Assembly: GCA_024404145.1 (NCBI GenBank)
Contig: JAKSQK010000001.1
Span: 186,001 to 250,000, forward strand
Source of the DNA: Clostridia bacterium
Lineage (GTDB): Bacteria; Bacillota; Clostridia; Oscillospirales; Acutalibacteraceae
Direction of reading: 5' to 3'
Length of the DNA: 64,000 nucleotides
The notes under the pieces are model-generated. The model was not told where the DNA came from. It saw only the letters and a program-made list of their open reading frames with translations, and ran no database searches. A program made the translations under genes and the position numbers. This document shows, piece after piece, positions 27,434 through 36,635 of the stretch. Each line of letters starts with the position of its first letter. The stretch's first letter is position 1.

Positions 27434-27455
27434 ATATAAAACTCCTTTAATTTTC

Positions 27456-28349
27456 TTAGTCATTATTCGGAACGATAAGGTGTATTGCCGAATGGATATT
27501 TTCAATATAAACTTCATCGTAGCCCTCGGAAAATTCACCGTCGAGAGTCCAGGGGATATCTTTACTTTCATAAACGGTTATTGATTTAGTATGGAAAAAC
27601 TCAATGCCGTCTTTTGATAAATCTTTTCTCAATATACCGTCGATTATGCCTTGCAACTCAATAATGCTTTCGGGCTTTCTGATGAGCATAATTTCAAATA
27701 TGCCGTCGTCAAGTTCAACAACTGCCTTATCAAACTTAACAATTCCGCCAACCGACATTGAGTTTGATACGGCACCGAAAAGAAAATCACCTTCGATTTC
27801 CCTATCATCGGTTTTGAATTTCAAATGAAGAGGTTTGATATTTGCAAGACTTTTAATTCCCTCAAAAAAGTATGCCGCTTGGCCTAGAACATTTTTAACA
27901 TCTTGCGGAGCGGAATACGAAGCATCGGTAAAAGCGCCGAAAGAGGCAGTATAGGAGAAATATTTTTCGCCGAATTTTCCTATATCAAGGTCGATTTCTT
28001 TTCCGTTTAGAATATCTTTTGCCGCTTCTTGAATATTTCTTGCAATACCCAAACTGCTTGACCATTCATTGAGCGTTCCGCAGGGAATGTATGCGATGGT
28101 AGTATTTTGGTTTGACTGCATAAGTCCCGTAATAACCTCGTTGAGCGTTCCGTCGCCACCGCAAACAACTATGATTTTATATTCGTTATCCTTAATTCTT
28201 TTAACCCTTTCGGTTGCATCAAGGCGGGATTTCGTGATATAAACCGTTACATCATATTTTGAAGAAAGTGTTTCGGTAACGCCAAGCAGTTCGCTTCTCA
28301 TTTTTGCGCGTCCCGATTTCGGGTTGACTATAAGCAATAATTTATCCAT
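27456..28349 (-). CDS. YegS/DagK-family lipid kinase
   Basis: 297 residues of the diacylglycerol kinase catalytic family. 'LLLIVNPKSGRAK' at the start, the ATP-binding 'VVCGGDGTLNEVITGL' near residue 62, 'YIPCGTLNEWSSSLGI' near 88 (usually GTxND; here GTLNE), and 'GEFSEGYDEVYIEN' near the C-terminus. Such kinases phosphorylate diacylglycerol or related lipids at the membrane. The start overlaps the last 8 bases of tsaD and has a GAGGTG site. Confidence 0.9.
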   Translation of the reverse strand: MDKLLLIVNPKSGRAKMRSELLGVTETLSSKYDVTVYITKSRLDATERVKRIKDNEYKIIVVCGGDGTLNEVITGLMQSNQNTTIAYIPCGTLNEWSSSLGIARNIQEAAKDILNGKEIDLDIGKFGEKYFSYTASFGAFTDASYSAPQDVKNVLGQAAYFFEGIKSLANIKPLHLKFKTDDREIEGDFLFGAVSNSMSVGGIVKFDKAVVELDDGIFEIMLIRKPESIIELQGIIDGILRKDLSKDGIEFFHTKSITVYESKDIPWTLDGEFSEGYDEVYIENIHSAIHLIVPNND

Positions 28350-29367
28350 AAAATTCACCTCTGTTGTAATCAATGGGAAGGGTTGCGAGGGCATTGAGAG
28401 AGGAATCGGCAATATTTCCGCTTTTGTATTCATAAAATGCCTGAACTCCGACCATTGCAGCATTATCTCCGCAGTATTTGAGTTCCGGATAGAAAAGTTC
28501 AATGTTGCGCTTTTTACATTCCTCGCAAAACCGATTTCGAAGTTCTGAGTTCGCCGAAACGCCACCCGCAAGAGCAATTGTTTTATAATTAAACTGTTCT
28601 GCGGCTTTGAAGGTATTGTCTATCAGCATATCGCAAACTCTTTTTCTAACCGTTGCCGCAAGAACGGGAACATCAATTTCTTCTTTTTTTTGCGAAGCAT
28701 TGTGAATAAGGTTTATAACGGCTGTTTTAAGCCCCGAAAAACTGAAATCAAGTTCATTTCCGCTTAATCTCGGGTAGGGAAGCGGATATTTGTTGAAGTC
28801 GGGAATGGTTGCGATTTTATCGAGCATAACTCCGCCCGGATACGCAAGACCAAGCGCCCTTGCCGTTTTATCGAAACATTCACCTGCAGCATCGTCCTTA
28901 GTTCCGCCGAGCAATTCGAATTCCGTAAAATCGGCAACCTTTGTAATAAGCGAATTGCCGCCCGAAACGGTAAGGCATAAAAACTCGGGATTTAAGCTGT
29001 CGTTTTCGATATAGTTTGCCGCAATATGAGAACGCAGATGATGAACGGGAATAAGGGGGATTCCAAGCGAAAAGGCAAGTCCTTTTGCGAAGTTTACCCC
29101 TACAAGCAGAGCGCCGATTAGCCCCGGAGCAAAGGTAACGGCAACGGCATCAAGGTCTTTATAGGATATTCCTGCTTCCTTTACGGCTTGTTCGCAAACC
29201 TGACTTATGGCTTCGGTATGCCTTCTTGAAGCAATTTCCGGAACAACACCGCCGTAAATTCTGTGTTCTGCAATTTGCGTTGCAACTATATTTGAAAGAA
29301 TATGTCTGCCGTTTGTTACGGCGGCAGCCGTTTCATCGCATGATGACTCAATAGCAAGTATGAGCAT
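28342..29367 (-). CDS. tsaD: tRNA N6-adenosine threonylcarbamoyltransferase TsaD
   Basis: 341 residues, ASKHA fold. Begins 'MLILAIESSCDETAAAV'; the metal-binding motif is 'VHHLRSHIAANY' near residue 108, followed by 'LTVSGGNSLIT', 'GECFDKTARALGLAYPGG' near 158, and the C-terminal 'ALAGGVSANSELR' near 270. TsaD forms t6A37 in ANN-decoding tRNAs with TsaB, TsaC and TsaE. Those partners are not in the window, but the RimI-containing gene lies 3 bases upstream, as is usual. Confidence 0.97.
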   Translation of the reverse strand: MLILAIESSCDETAAAVTNGRHILSNIVATQIAEHRIYGGVVPEIASRRHTEAISQVCEQAVKEAGISYKDLDAVAVTFAPGLIGALLVGVNFAKGLAFSLGIPLIPVHHLRSHIAANYIENDSLNPEFLCLTVSGGNSLITKVADFTEFELLGGTKDDAAGECFDKTARALGLAYPGGVMLDKIATIPDFNKYPLPYPRLSGNELDFSFSGLKTAVINLIHNASQKKEEIDVPVLAATVRKRVCDMLIDNTFKAAEQFNYKTIALAGGVSANSELRNRFCEECKKRNIELFYPELKYCGDNAAMVGVQAFYEYKSGNIADSSLNALATLPIDYNRGEFYG

Positions 29368-29370
29368 TTT

Positions 29371-30216
29371 TTAATTAAACCTTCTTGTCATAATTATAGC
29401 GTCTTCACGAGGATTTCTGTAAAAATCCTTTCTCAGCCCTTCGGGATTAAGTCCGAGTTTAGAATATAATCTTTTTGCATTTTCGTTGGAAGAGCGGACT
29501 TCAAGCGAAACGAAACTGAGATTTTTCTCTTTTGCAAAAGAGAAGCATTTATTCAAAAGTTTGGTAGCAACGCCTCGGTTACGGTTTTCGCAACTTACGG
29601 CGACGCTCGTTATGTATCCTTCGTCTGCAACGAAGTTAAGACCGATATATCCTATCGGTTCTTTTTCTTCCTCGGCAACGAAAAAAATGGTATTGTTTTT
29701 TGAAGATTCGAAAATCGAAGTTTCACTCCATGGCTCACTGAAATTTTCTTTTTCGATTCTTGCAATATAAGAAATATGTTTTGCGTTCATTTCTTTTATA
29801 TTTATGTTATCGAAAAAGCCGTCAAAATAAAGGTTGTCTATTTCGGCTTTTATTTGAGAAAGCGAATCATGATAGCAACTTAAATCTCCGCCAAACGGGT
29901 CGGAAATACCCAACCCCAAAACAAAAATTTTATTTTCTCTGCCGCCGTTTGCAACCAAAAAATCCTTATGTTTTTTCGACATAGTAAAAATGAAATCGGC
30001 ATTAAAATCATCTTCGGTAAAACTTTTTGAAAGATGAGAATCAATATCAAATCCATAAAGTTTTGCGATTTTTCTTGAATTTTCACTTGCAGACATACCG
30101 TTTACGCTTATTCCTCGGCTTTCTGCTTTAATGCCGTAAATTCCGAGTGAATTAAAATATCCTTCTGCAAAGGGACTTCGGCAGGTATTGCCGGTACATA
30201 CAAATATAATTTTCAT
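29371..30216 (-). CDS. Fusion: low-molecular-weight phosphatase (YwlE-like) + RimI acetyltransferase
   Basis: 281 residues with two domains. Residues 1-140 are an LMW-PTP domain with the P-loop 'VCTGNTCRSPFAEG' (Cys7, Arg13) and the general-acid 'DPFGG' near 115. The P-loop has Thr11, the residue that makes Bacillus YwlE a protein-arginine phosphatase; most tyrosine phosphatases have Ile there. Residues 145-281 are a GNAT domain like RimI, the N-acetyltransferase of ribosomal protein S18: 'YITSVAVSCENRNRGVATKLL' is the acetyl-CoA loop and 'LEVRSSNENAKRLYSKLG' the next conserved block. The ATG overlaps the polA stop (TAATG). tsaD follows at once. Confidence 0.9.
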   Translation of the reverse strand: MKIIFVCTGNTCRSPFAEGYFNSLGIYGIKAESRGISVNGMSASENSRKIAKLYGFDIDSHLSKSFTEDDFNADFIFTMSKKHKDFLVANGGRENKIFVLGLGISDPFGGDLSCYHDSLSQIKAEIDNLYFDGFFDNINIKEMNAKHISYIARIEKENFSEPWSETSIFESSKNNTIFFVAEEEKEPIGYIGLNFVADEGYITSVAVSCENRNRGVATKLLNKCFSFAKEKNLSFVSLEVRSSNENAKRLYSKLGLNPEGLRKDFYRNPREDAIIMTRRFN

Positions 30217-32738
30217 TAACCTTTCGCCTCTAACCAATTCTTGCCCGTATGCGCATCAACCGATAATTTAACGGCAAGTTCTACGGCATTTTCCATTTCC
30301 TCAACGAGAATTTTCGATGTTTTTTCTTTGTCGCTATCCTTGCATTCAACGATAAGTTCGTCGTGAACCTGCAAAATAAGTTTTGCCGTAGGTAGTTCAG
30401 CCCTAAGGCGATTATAAACATTTATCATTGCGATTTTTATGATATCGGCAGCAGTTCCTTGAATAGGTGCATTTCTTGCAACTCTCTCTCCGAAAGCTCT
30501 CATCATTCCGTTTGAAGAAGAAAGTTCGGGAAGATATCTTCTTCTGCCGAAATAGGTTGTAACAAAACCGTCTTGTTTTGCCTTCTTTATAACTTCGGTC
30601 ATATAATTATCAACATCTTTATAAGTAGCAAGATAATTTTTGATATATCGGTCGGCTTCGGCTCTTGAAACACCTATATCTTTGCCGAGCGAAAAAGCGC
30701 CGATACCGTAAACAATTCCGAAGTTTACGGCTTTTGCCCGACTGCGCATAATGGGCAAAACCATTTCAACGGGAATATCAAAAACTTCACTTGCAGTAAC
30801 CGTATGAATATCAATGCCCGAATTAAAGGCATCTATCATCGCTTTGTCTTTGGCAATACTCGCAAGAACTCTCAACTCAATTTGAGAATAGTCGGCATCA
30901 ACAAGGGTAAAACCTTCTTTTGCAATAAAGAATTTCCTCAGTTTTTTGCCTTCTTGCGTTCTTACGGGAATGTTTTGGAGATTTGGCTCTAACGAGCTTA
31001 TTCTTCCTGTTCTTGCCTCGGTTTGATTAAAAGTTGTATGAATGCGTCCGTCTTCCGAAACGGCAGATAATAAGCCGTCGCAATAGGTCGATTTAAGTTT
31101 TGAAAGTTGTCGGTATTTCAGAACTAAATCAATAATTGGGTAATCATATCTTAAACTTTCCAAAACATCGGCGCTTGTACTGTAACCGCTTTTTGTTTTC
31201 TTTTTTGAGGGGATTTGAAGTTTTTCAAAAAGAACTTCGCCTAACTGTTTCGGGGAATTAACATTAAATTGCGTTCCTGCAATTTCAAAAATTTCTTCGG
31301 TCATTTCGGCAGTTTTTACCGATAATTCTTCGCCCATACTTTTTAGGCCTTGGGTATCTACTAAAAATCCCGTATCCTCCATATCCGAGAGAACGACCGC
31401 AAGAGGCATTTCTATGTCGGTCAGAATTTTTTTCTGGTCGGTTTTTTGGAGCATAACATCAAGTCGGTCGCAAACAACCGAAAATGTAACGGCGTTTCTT
31501 AAAAAAGCATCGTCATTTGAAAAAACAATACCGTCTGCACCGTATTCAGCCGAAAGGCGGGGAATGGAATAATCGTTTGATGATGGGTTGCAAAGATAAC
31601 CTGCAAGTAACGCATCAAAAACAACATTATTTATATTGGGGAAAGCTTTAATCAGATTTTTAAGACCGTAAACCCTCTTTTTGCTGTCCGATTTCAGGAG
31701 TTTTGCCATTTGCTCATCTGATACTTTGTAAACATATCTGTCGCAAACAATGGCAAAATTTCCGTTTTCTGTATATATATCAATTAGAGAGCTCTCGCTG
31801 ATTTTCGGTTGGTCGCCTATAAAATACTCCTTTTGGTTTTCGCTTGTTTCGACAGTAGGCGAAGACGATGGCGAAATTCCCATTTTTTCCATAAGCTTGA
31901 AAAATTCGAGTTTGGTCATCAATTTTGAAAGACCGTTCGTATCGGGAGTTTTGTTTTTATATCCCGAAATATCTGTTTTTATGGGCGCATTGAGGTTTAT
32001 AGTTCCTAAAAAACGACTCATATAAGCGCTGTCTTTTCCGTTAATCAGTTTTTGTCTTACACTCTCTTTGATATCGAGGTCTTCGATATTTTCATAAATA
32101 TAATCGATGCTGTGGAATTTTGTTATCAGTTCGGTTGCGGTTTTTTCGCCAACACCCGCAACTCCCGGCAAATTATCCGAAGAGTCGCCCATCAGCGCTT
32201 TAAGTTCTATCATTTCTTTTGGAGTAAGACCGTATTTTTCGAAAAGCGCTTCTTTTGTATAATTCATAATTTCGGGTCTGCCCATTTTTGTTGCGGTTAG
32301 CAAAACCTTTGTGTTGTCCGAAATAAGTTGCAAGGAATCTCTGTCTCCGGTTGCAATAACACATTTGTTACCGCTAATACGGCAGTTATAAGCGAGCGTG
32401 CCTAAAATATCGTCTGCCTCGTAACCTTCGCATTCTACTACACTGTATCCCGAAAGCGACAGCCATTCTTTAAGGATAGGGAACTGCATTGCGAGTTCCT
32501 CGGGCATGGGCTTTCTGCCGGCTTTGTATTCAGGATATTCTTTATGTCTGAAAGTCGGCTTTTTAAGGTCAAACGCAACGGCAACACCGTCGGGCTTTTC
32601 GGTTTCCAAAAGGCGGTTGAGAATATTTATAAAACCGTAAACGGCGTTTGTATATGTTCCGTCCTTAGTTGAAAGCAGTTTGATGCCGTAAAAGGCACGG
32701 TTTATTATACTGTTTCCGTCGATAGCCAAAAGTTTCAA
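30216..32738 (-). CDS. polA: DNA polymerase I
   Basis: 840 residues. N-terminal 5'-3' exonuclease (FEN) domain 1-290 with 'DGNSIINRAFYGI', 'FDLKKPTFRHKEYPEYKAGR' region and 'GYEADDILGTLA'. The middle domain (about 310-470) lacks the acidic residues of a proofreading exonuclease. The polymerase domain has motif A 'DADYSQIELRVLA' near 610, motif B 'RSRAKAVNFGIVYG' near 660 and motif C 'QVHDELIVEC' near 790. It fills gaps in repair and removes RNA primers. TTG 32738 has GGAGGG 6 bases upstream. First gene of the long minus-strand unit. Confidence 0.96.
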   Translation of the reverse strand: MKLLAIDGNSIINRAFYGIKLLSTKDGTYTNAVYGFINILNRLLETEKPDGVAVAFDLKKPTFRHKEYPEYKAGRKPMPEELAMQFPILKEWLSLSGYSVVECEGYEADDILGTLAYNCRISGNKCVIATGDRDSLQLISDNTKVLLTATKMGRPEIMNYTKEALFEKYGLTPKEMIELKALMGDSSDNLPGVAGVGEKTATELITKFHSIDYIYENIEDLDIKESVRQKLINGKDSAYMSRFLGTINLNAPIKTDISGYKNKTPDTNGLSKLMTKLEFFKLMEKMGISPSSSPTVETSENQKEYFIGDQPKISESSLIDIYTENGNFAIVCDRYVYKVSDEQMAKLLKSDSKKRVYGLKNLIKAFPNINNVVFDALLAGYLCNPSSNDYSIPRLSAEYGADGIVFSNDDAFLRNAVTFSVVCDRLDVMLQKTDQKKILTDIEMPLAVVLSDMEDTGFLVDTQGLKSMGEELSVKTAEMTEEIFEIAGTQFNVNSPKQLGEVLFEKLQIPSKKKTKSGYSTSADVLESLRYDYPIIDLVLKYRQLSKLKSTYCDGLLSAVSEDGRIHTTFNQTEARTGRISSLEPNLQNIPVRTQEGKKLRKFFIAKEGFTLVDADYSQIELRVLASIAKDKAMIDAFNSGIDIHTVTASEVFDIPVEMVLPIMRSRAKAVNFGIVYGIGAFSLGKDIGVSRAEADRYIKNYLATYKDVDNYMTEVIKKAKQDGFVTTYFGRRRYLPELSSSNGMMRAFGERVARNAPIQGTAADIIKIAMINVYNRLRAELPTAKLILQVHDELIVECKDSDKEKTSKILVEEMENAVELAVKLSVDAHTGKNWLEAKG

Positions 32739-32788
32739 CTTTTTCCCTCCAAAGAACTCAAAATACGGTCTATAACATAAGTAAATAT

Positions 32789-32817
32789 ATTCTACCACAT
32801 TTTTTCTCATTTGTCAT
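32789..32817 (-). promoter_or_regulatory. Promoter of the polA operon
   Basis: Minus strand: ATGACA (32817-32812) and TAGAAT (32794-32789), 17-bp spacer. It drives polA and probably the genes through mrdA. Confidence 0.6.
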
Positions 32818-32864
32818 TAAAAATTATATATTTATTTAATAAATAAATTTTTTATAAAAATATG

Positions 32865-32893
32865 TTTCAAATTTTGGAAATTTGTTGTATAAT
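32865..32893 (+). promoter_or_regulatory. Promoter of the hprK operon
   Basis: TTTCAA (32865-32870) and TATAAT (32888-32893), 17-bp spacer, divergent from the polA promoter. Confidence 0.65.
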
Positions 32894-32931
32894 AATCTAA
32901 AATGGGAATTTTATGTGAAGGTGGCAAAAAT

Positions 32932-33864
32932 ATGAAAACCGATTATCATGTAAATCTGGCACAGGTTATTAACGAATTGGGATTAGAAGAAATATACCTT
33001 CCGCAAAGTGCGGAGGAAATTCTCATTTCTTCTAATGAGATAAACCGACCGGGCCTTCAACTTGCCGGATATTTTGAATATTTTGATGCTAAACGAATTC
33101 AGATTTTCGGTATAAGCGAGATAAGTTTTCTGAAAAGTCTCGGCAAGGAAAGGGCCACAGAAATAATGCATTCATACCTTTCTCAAAAACCTGCGGCAAT
33201 AGTAATTGCAAGAGGTCTCGAACTTGATGAAGAATATATTAAAACGGCAGAACAATATAAAGTTCCGATACTTGCAACAAAGGATACAACATCGGGTTTT
33301 GCATCGGCGCTTATCGCTTATTTGAATCTTGAATTAGCGCCGAGAATAACAAGACACGGTGTTTTTGTAGAGGTTTACGGCGAAGGTATTTTACTGCTCG
33401 GAGAAAGCGGAGTCGGAAAAAGCGAAACTGCGATAGAACTTGTAAAAAGAGGCCATCGTCTTATAGCCGATGATGCCGTGGAAATCCGTCGGGTTTCAAA
33501 TAAATCGCTTGTCGGCAGCGCCCCCGATAACATAAGGCATTTTATAGAATTGCGTGGCATAGGAATTATTAACGCAAGTCGAATTTTCGGTATCGGTTCC
33601 GTAAAACTTACCGAAAAAATAGACCTTGTAATAAATATGGAACATTGGGATTCTAATAAAAATTATGACAGAATGGGGCTTGAAGACCAAACAACCGAAA
33701 TATTAGGCCTTGAAGTGCCTTCAATTACCGTTCCCGTAAAACCCGGTAGAAATTTGGCAGTAATAATAGAGGTTGCCTCGATGAATAGCCGACAGAAAAA
33801 GCTCGGTTACAATGCCGCCAAAGATTTGCTTAAAAAACTCGGTATGCAGGACGAAAAACATTAA
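32932..33864 (+). CDS. hprK: HPr kinase/phosphorylase
   Basis: 310 residues, standard length. The P-loop is 'GESGVGKSETAIELVKRGH' near residue 155, followed by 'LIADDAVEIRRV' and the HprK signature 'IELRGIGIINASRIFG' near 203. It phosphorylates and dephosphorylates Ser46 of HPr and so controls carbon catabolite repression. ATG 32932 follows an AAGGTGG site and gives the canonical N-terminus; the ATG 30 bases earlier is less likely. First gene of a glycolysis/cell-wall unit that continues to dnaE. Confidence 0.96.
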   Translation: MKTDYHVNLAQVINELGLEEIYLPQSAEEILISSNEINRPGLQLAGYFEYFDAKRIQIFGISEISFLKSLGKERATEIMHSYLSQKPAAIVIARGLELDEEYIKTAEQYKVPILATKDTTSGFASALIAYLNLELAPRITRHGVFVEVYGEGILLLGESGVGKSETAIELVKRGHRLIADDAVEIRRVSNKSLVGSAPDNIRHFIELRGIGIINASRIFGIGSVKLTEKIDLVINMEHWDSNKNYDRMGLEDQTTEILGLEVPSITVPVKPGRNLAVIIEVASMNSRQKKLGYNAAKDLLKKLGMQDEKH

Positions 33865-33887
33865 AAACAATTTAAGGAGAACAAAAA

Positions 33888-34838
33888 ATGTACAGACTCG
33901 GAATAGATTTAGGTGGAACAAATATCGCTTCGGGAGTAGTTGATAAAGATTATAAAATCATCGGTGTCGGCAAGGTTAAAACGAATGCTCCAAGACCTGC
34001 CGAAGAAATTATAGATGATATGGCAAAATCAGCTTTAATGGCTGTAAAAGATGCCGGCTTAACGATAGATGATATATCTTCTGTCGGTGTTGGAACGCCG
34101 GGTTCGGTTATATACGAAACGGGTGTTGTTTCCTATTCGAACAACCTTGGATTTTTCGATGTTCCCCTTGCGAAAATGCTTGAAAAACGACTCGGTAAAA
34201 AGGTTTATATCGAAAACGATGCCAATGCGGCGGCATACGGCGAATATATTGCAGGAGCAGGAAAAGGCGCCAAAAACTTTGTCGCTATAACGCTTGGAAC
34301 CGGTGTCGGCGGCGGCATTATTACCGAGGGCAAAATTTATTCCGGCTCAAACTTTGCAGGTGGTGAACTCGGGCATACCGTAATTCAGATGAACGGCGAG
34401 GTTTGTACCTGTGGCAGAAATGGATGTTTTGAAGCATATGCCTCTGCTACGGCTCTTATTCGCCAAACAAAACAGGCGATGACAAGATATCCCGAAAGTA
34501 TTATGTGGAAATTATGCGATAATAATATTGAAAATGTCAACGGAATAACTGCCTTTGATGCCGCAAGAGAGGGCGATAAGGCAGGTATTATGGTAGTTGA
34601 AGAGTATAGAAAATATTTGGCAGTAGGCATTGCGAATATGATAAATATTTTCCAGCCCGATGTTCTTTGTGTAGGCGGCGGTATTTCGCACGAGGGCGAA
34701 TTTTTAATGCAACCGATAAGGGAAATGGTTAAGGGCGAAAATTATGCAAGAAATATGTCAAAAAATGCTGAAATAAAAGCCGCAACTCTCGGAAACGATG
34801 CCGGAATTATCGGTGCGGCATTCCTTGATAACATTTAA
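33888..34838 (+). CDS. ROK family glucokinase
   Basis: 316 residues. 'MYRLGIDLGGTNIASGVVD' is the ATP phosphate-1 motif, 'YIENDANAAAYGEY' near 106 holds the catalytic Asp, 'ITLGTGVGGGIIT' near 135 is phosphate-2, and 'GELGHTVIQ' with 'CTCGRNGCFEAYAS' (near 173) gives the ROK zinc site. It should phosphorylate glucose with ATP; other hexoses are possible. AAGGAG precedes the ATG, and the gene lies 23 bases after hprK, a link between two sugar-control genes. Confidence 0.92.
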   Translation: MYRLGIDLGGTNIASGVVDKDYKIIGVGKVKTNAPRPAEEIIDDMAKSALMAVKDAGLTIDDISSVGVGTPGSVIYETGVVSYSNNLGFFDVPLAKMLEKRLGKKVYIENDANAAAYGEYIAGAGKGAKNFVAITLGTGVGGGIITEGKIYSGSNFAGGELGHTVIQMNGEVCTCGRNGCFEAYASATALIRQTKQAMTRYPESIMWKLCDNNIENVNGITAFDAAREGDKAGIMVVEEYRKYLAVGIANMINIFQPDVLCVGGGISHEGEFLMQPIREMVKGENYARNMSKNAEIKAATLGNDAGIIGAAFLDNI

Positions 34839-34856
34839 TTTTCGGAAGTGGATAAT

Positions 34857-35762
34857 TTGAACTTAAACTCATTTGAAGAACTGCTGAATTCAAAAAAAAT
34901 CGAATATAAAAAGAACGAAAACATGGAAGCGCATACCACCTTCAAAATCGGCGGAAATGCCGATATTTTCGTGCTTCCGAAGAATGTTGAAGAACTGTCT
35001 TTTGCCGTAAAATCGGCAAAACAAAACGATGTTCCCGTATTTGTTATCGGCAAGGGCTCAAATATTCTTGTCTCGGATAACGGAATTGAGGGTGCGGTTA
35101 TAAGTCTGATAAAATTTAATAATATTTCGGTTAAAGGAAATATTATTAAATGCGGCGGCGGACTCAGTTTATATTCGCTTTGCACAAAAGCGCTTGAAAG
35201 CGGTCTTACAGGGCTTGAATTTGCTTTTGGAATACCGGGAAGTGTCGGCGGAGCAATGTTTATGAATGCGGGTGCTTACGGCGGAGAAATGTCGCAGGTT
35301 GTTAAAAGCGCATATTGTCTTGATAGCTTCGGAAATGAAATTTTTATCGAAAAAAAGGATATGGATTTATCCTACCGAAACAGCATTTTTAAGCAAAAAA
35401 ATCTAATAGTATCAGAGGTTGTATTTGAGCTTAAAAATGGCGATAAAGATAAAATTAAGGAAACAATGAACGACCTGCTTTCAAGAAGAAAAGAAAAACA
35501 ACCGCTTGAATTTCCGAGTGCCGGAAGTACATTCAAAAGACCTCTCGGAAATTTTGCAGGTGCTTTGATAGAAAAGAGCGGACTTAAAGGTTATAGCATA
35601 GGTGGAGCAAAGGTCAGCGAAAAACATGCCGGATTTCTGGTAAATTCCGGCGAAGCAACCGCAAAGGATGTTCTTTTGCTTATGGAAAAGGTTAAAAAAA
35701 CGGTTTTTGCAAACGATGGTATTATGCTTGAACCGGAAGTAATTTTTGTCGGTAGGAAGTAA
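34857..35762 (+). CDS. murB: UDP-N-acetylenolpyruvoylglucosamine reductase
   Basis: About 301 residues. FAD-binding motifs 'NMEAHTTFKIGGNADIF' near 25, 'VIGKGSNILVSDNGI' near 62 and 'GIPGSVGGAMFMNAGAYGGE' near 125; the substrate-binding C-terminal domain contains 'PSAGSTFKRP' near 222 and 'SEKHAGFLVNSG' near 258. It reduces UDP-GlcNAc-enolpyruvate to UDP-MurNAc. I place the start at TTG 34857, 9 bases after GGAAG; GTG 34848 is in frame and possible. rapZ begins just after its stop, so it is part of the hprK-dnaE unit. Confidence 0.94.
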   Translation: MNLNSFEELLNSKKIEYKKNENMEAHTTFKIGGNADIFVLPKNVEELSFAVKSAKQNDVPVFVIGKGSNILVSDNGIEGAVISLIKFNNISVKGNIIKCGGGLSLYSLCTKALESGLTGLEFAFGIPGSVGGAMFMNAGAYGGEMSQVVKSAYCLDSFGNEIFIEKKDMDLSYRNSIFKQKNLIVSEVVFELKNGDKDKIKETMNDLLSRRKEKQPLEFPSAGSTFKRPLGNFAGALIEKSGLKGYSIGGAKVSEKHAGFLVNSGEATAKDVLLLMEKVKKTVFANDGIMLEPEVIFVGRK

Positions 35763-35769
35763 AAAAGTT

Positions 35770-36627
35770 ATGAAATTGCTTATTATTACCGGTATGTCGG
35801 GCGCCGGAAAATCGGTTGTTGCAAACGACCTTGAAGATATGGGATTTTACTGTGTTGATAATATCCCTCCGGCTATTATCCCTGCGGTTGTATCTATATC
35901 GCAAATGGGTAGTGAGGAGCTTGAAAGGATAGCCGTTGTAACCGATATAAGAGGCGGAGAAATGTTTTCTCAAATTCAAGATACATTAAAGAAGCTTGAT
36001 GATGCAAATATAAACTATAAAATCCTTTTCCTCGATGCAAACGATGATGTTATTATAAATAGGTATAGAGAAAACAGGCGCAAACATCCGCTTTGCGATG
36101 ATAACGGTCTTTCGCTTGATGAGGCAGTTTCTGCCGAACGGAAAAAACTTCAATCCATTCGAGAAAAAGCCGACTATGTTCTTGATACAAGCGGATTTTC
36201 TGCCGGAGATTTGAAAACAACAATTGCCGATTTGGTCTTGGGAAACAGCTCTAAGGGATTTTCGGTCATTTGCAAATCTTTCGGCTTCAAATACGGTTAC
36301 GATACCGAGGCGGATTTGGTTTTCGATGTTCGCTGTTTGCCTAACCCGTTCTATATAGAAAACCTGAAACGGAAAACGGGGCAAAATGAGGCAGTAAAAG
36401 ATTATATTTTCAGCTTCAAAGAGAGCAGGGAATTTAAGAAAAAACTTATAGATTTTATTGAATACAGTATTCCTCTTTATGTAAAAGAAGGCAAAAGCCG
36501 ACTGGTTATTTCCTTTGGTTGCACAGGCGGAAAACATCGCTCGGTTGCCTTTGCACAAACGGTCGGCGAATACTTAAAAGAAAAAGATTATAATGTTAAC
36601 ACAGTCCATAGGGATATAAAAAAATAG
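35770..36627 (+). CDS. rapZ: RNase adapter / nucleotide-binding protein RapZ (YvcJ)
   Basis: 285 residues. P-loop 'IITGMSGAGKSVVANDLED' at the N-terminus, 'GFYCVDNIPPAIIP' near 30, 'FLDANDDVIINRYRENRRKHPL' region near 83, and the conserved C-terminal 'ISFGCTGGKHRSVAFAQ' near 240. In Gram-positive bacteria YvcJ binds nucleotides and is linked with competence; in enterobacteria RapZ steers sRNA decay for GlmS control. ATG 35770 has GGAAG upstream. Genes murB-rapZ-whiA are contiguous. Confidence 0.94.
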   Translation: MKLLIITGMSGAGKSVVANDLEDMGFYCVDNIPPAIIPAVVSISQMGSEELERIAVVTDIRGGEMFSQIQDTLKKLDDANINYKILFLDANDDVIINRYRENRRKHPLCDDNGLSLDEAVSAERKKLQSIREKADYVLDTSGFSAGDLKTTIADLVLGNSSKGFSVICKSFGFKYGYDTEADLVFDVRCLPNPFYIENLKRKTGQNEAVKDYIFSFKESREFKKKLIDFIEYSIPLYVKEGKSRLVISFGCTGGKHRSVAFAQTVGEYLKEKDYNVNTVHRDIKK

Positions 36628-36635
36628 GTGGTTAA

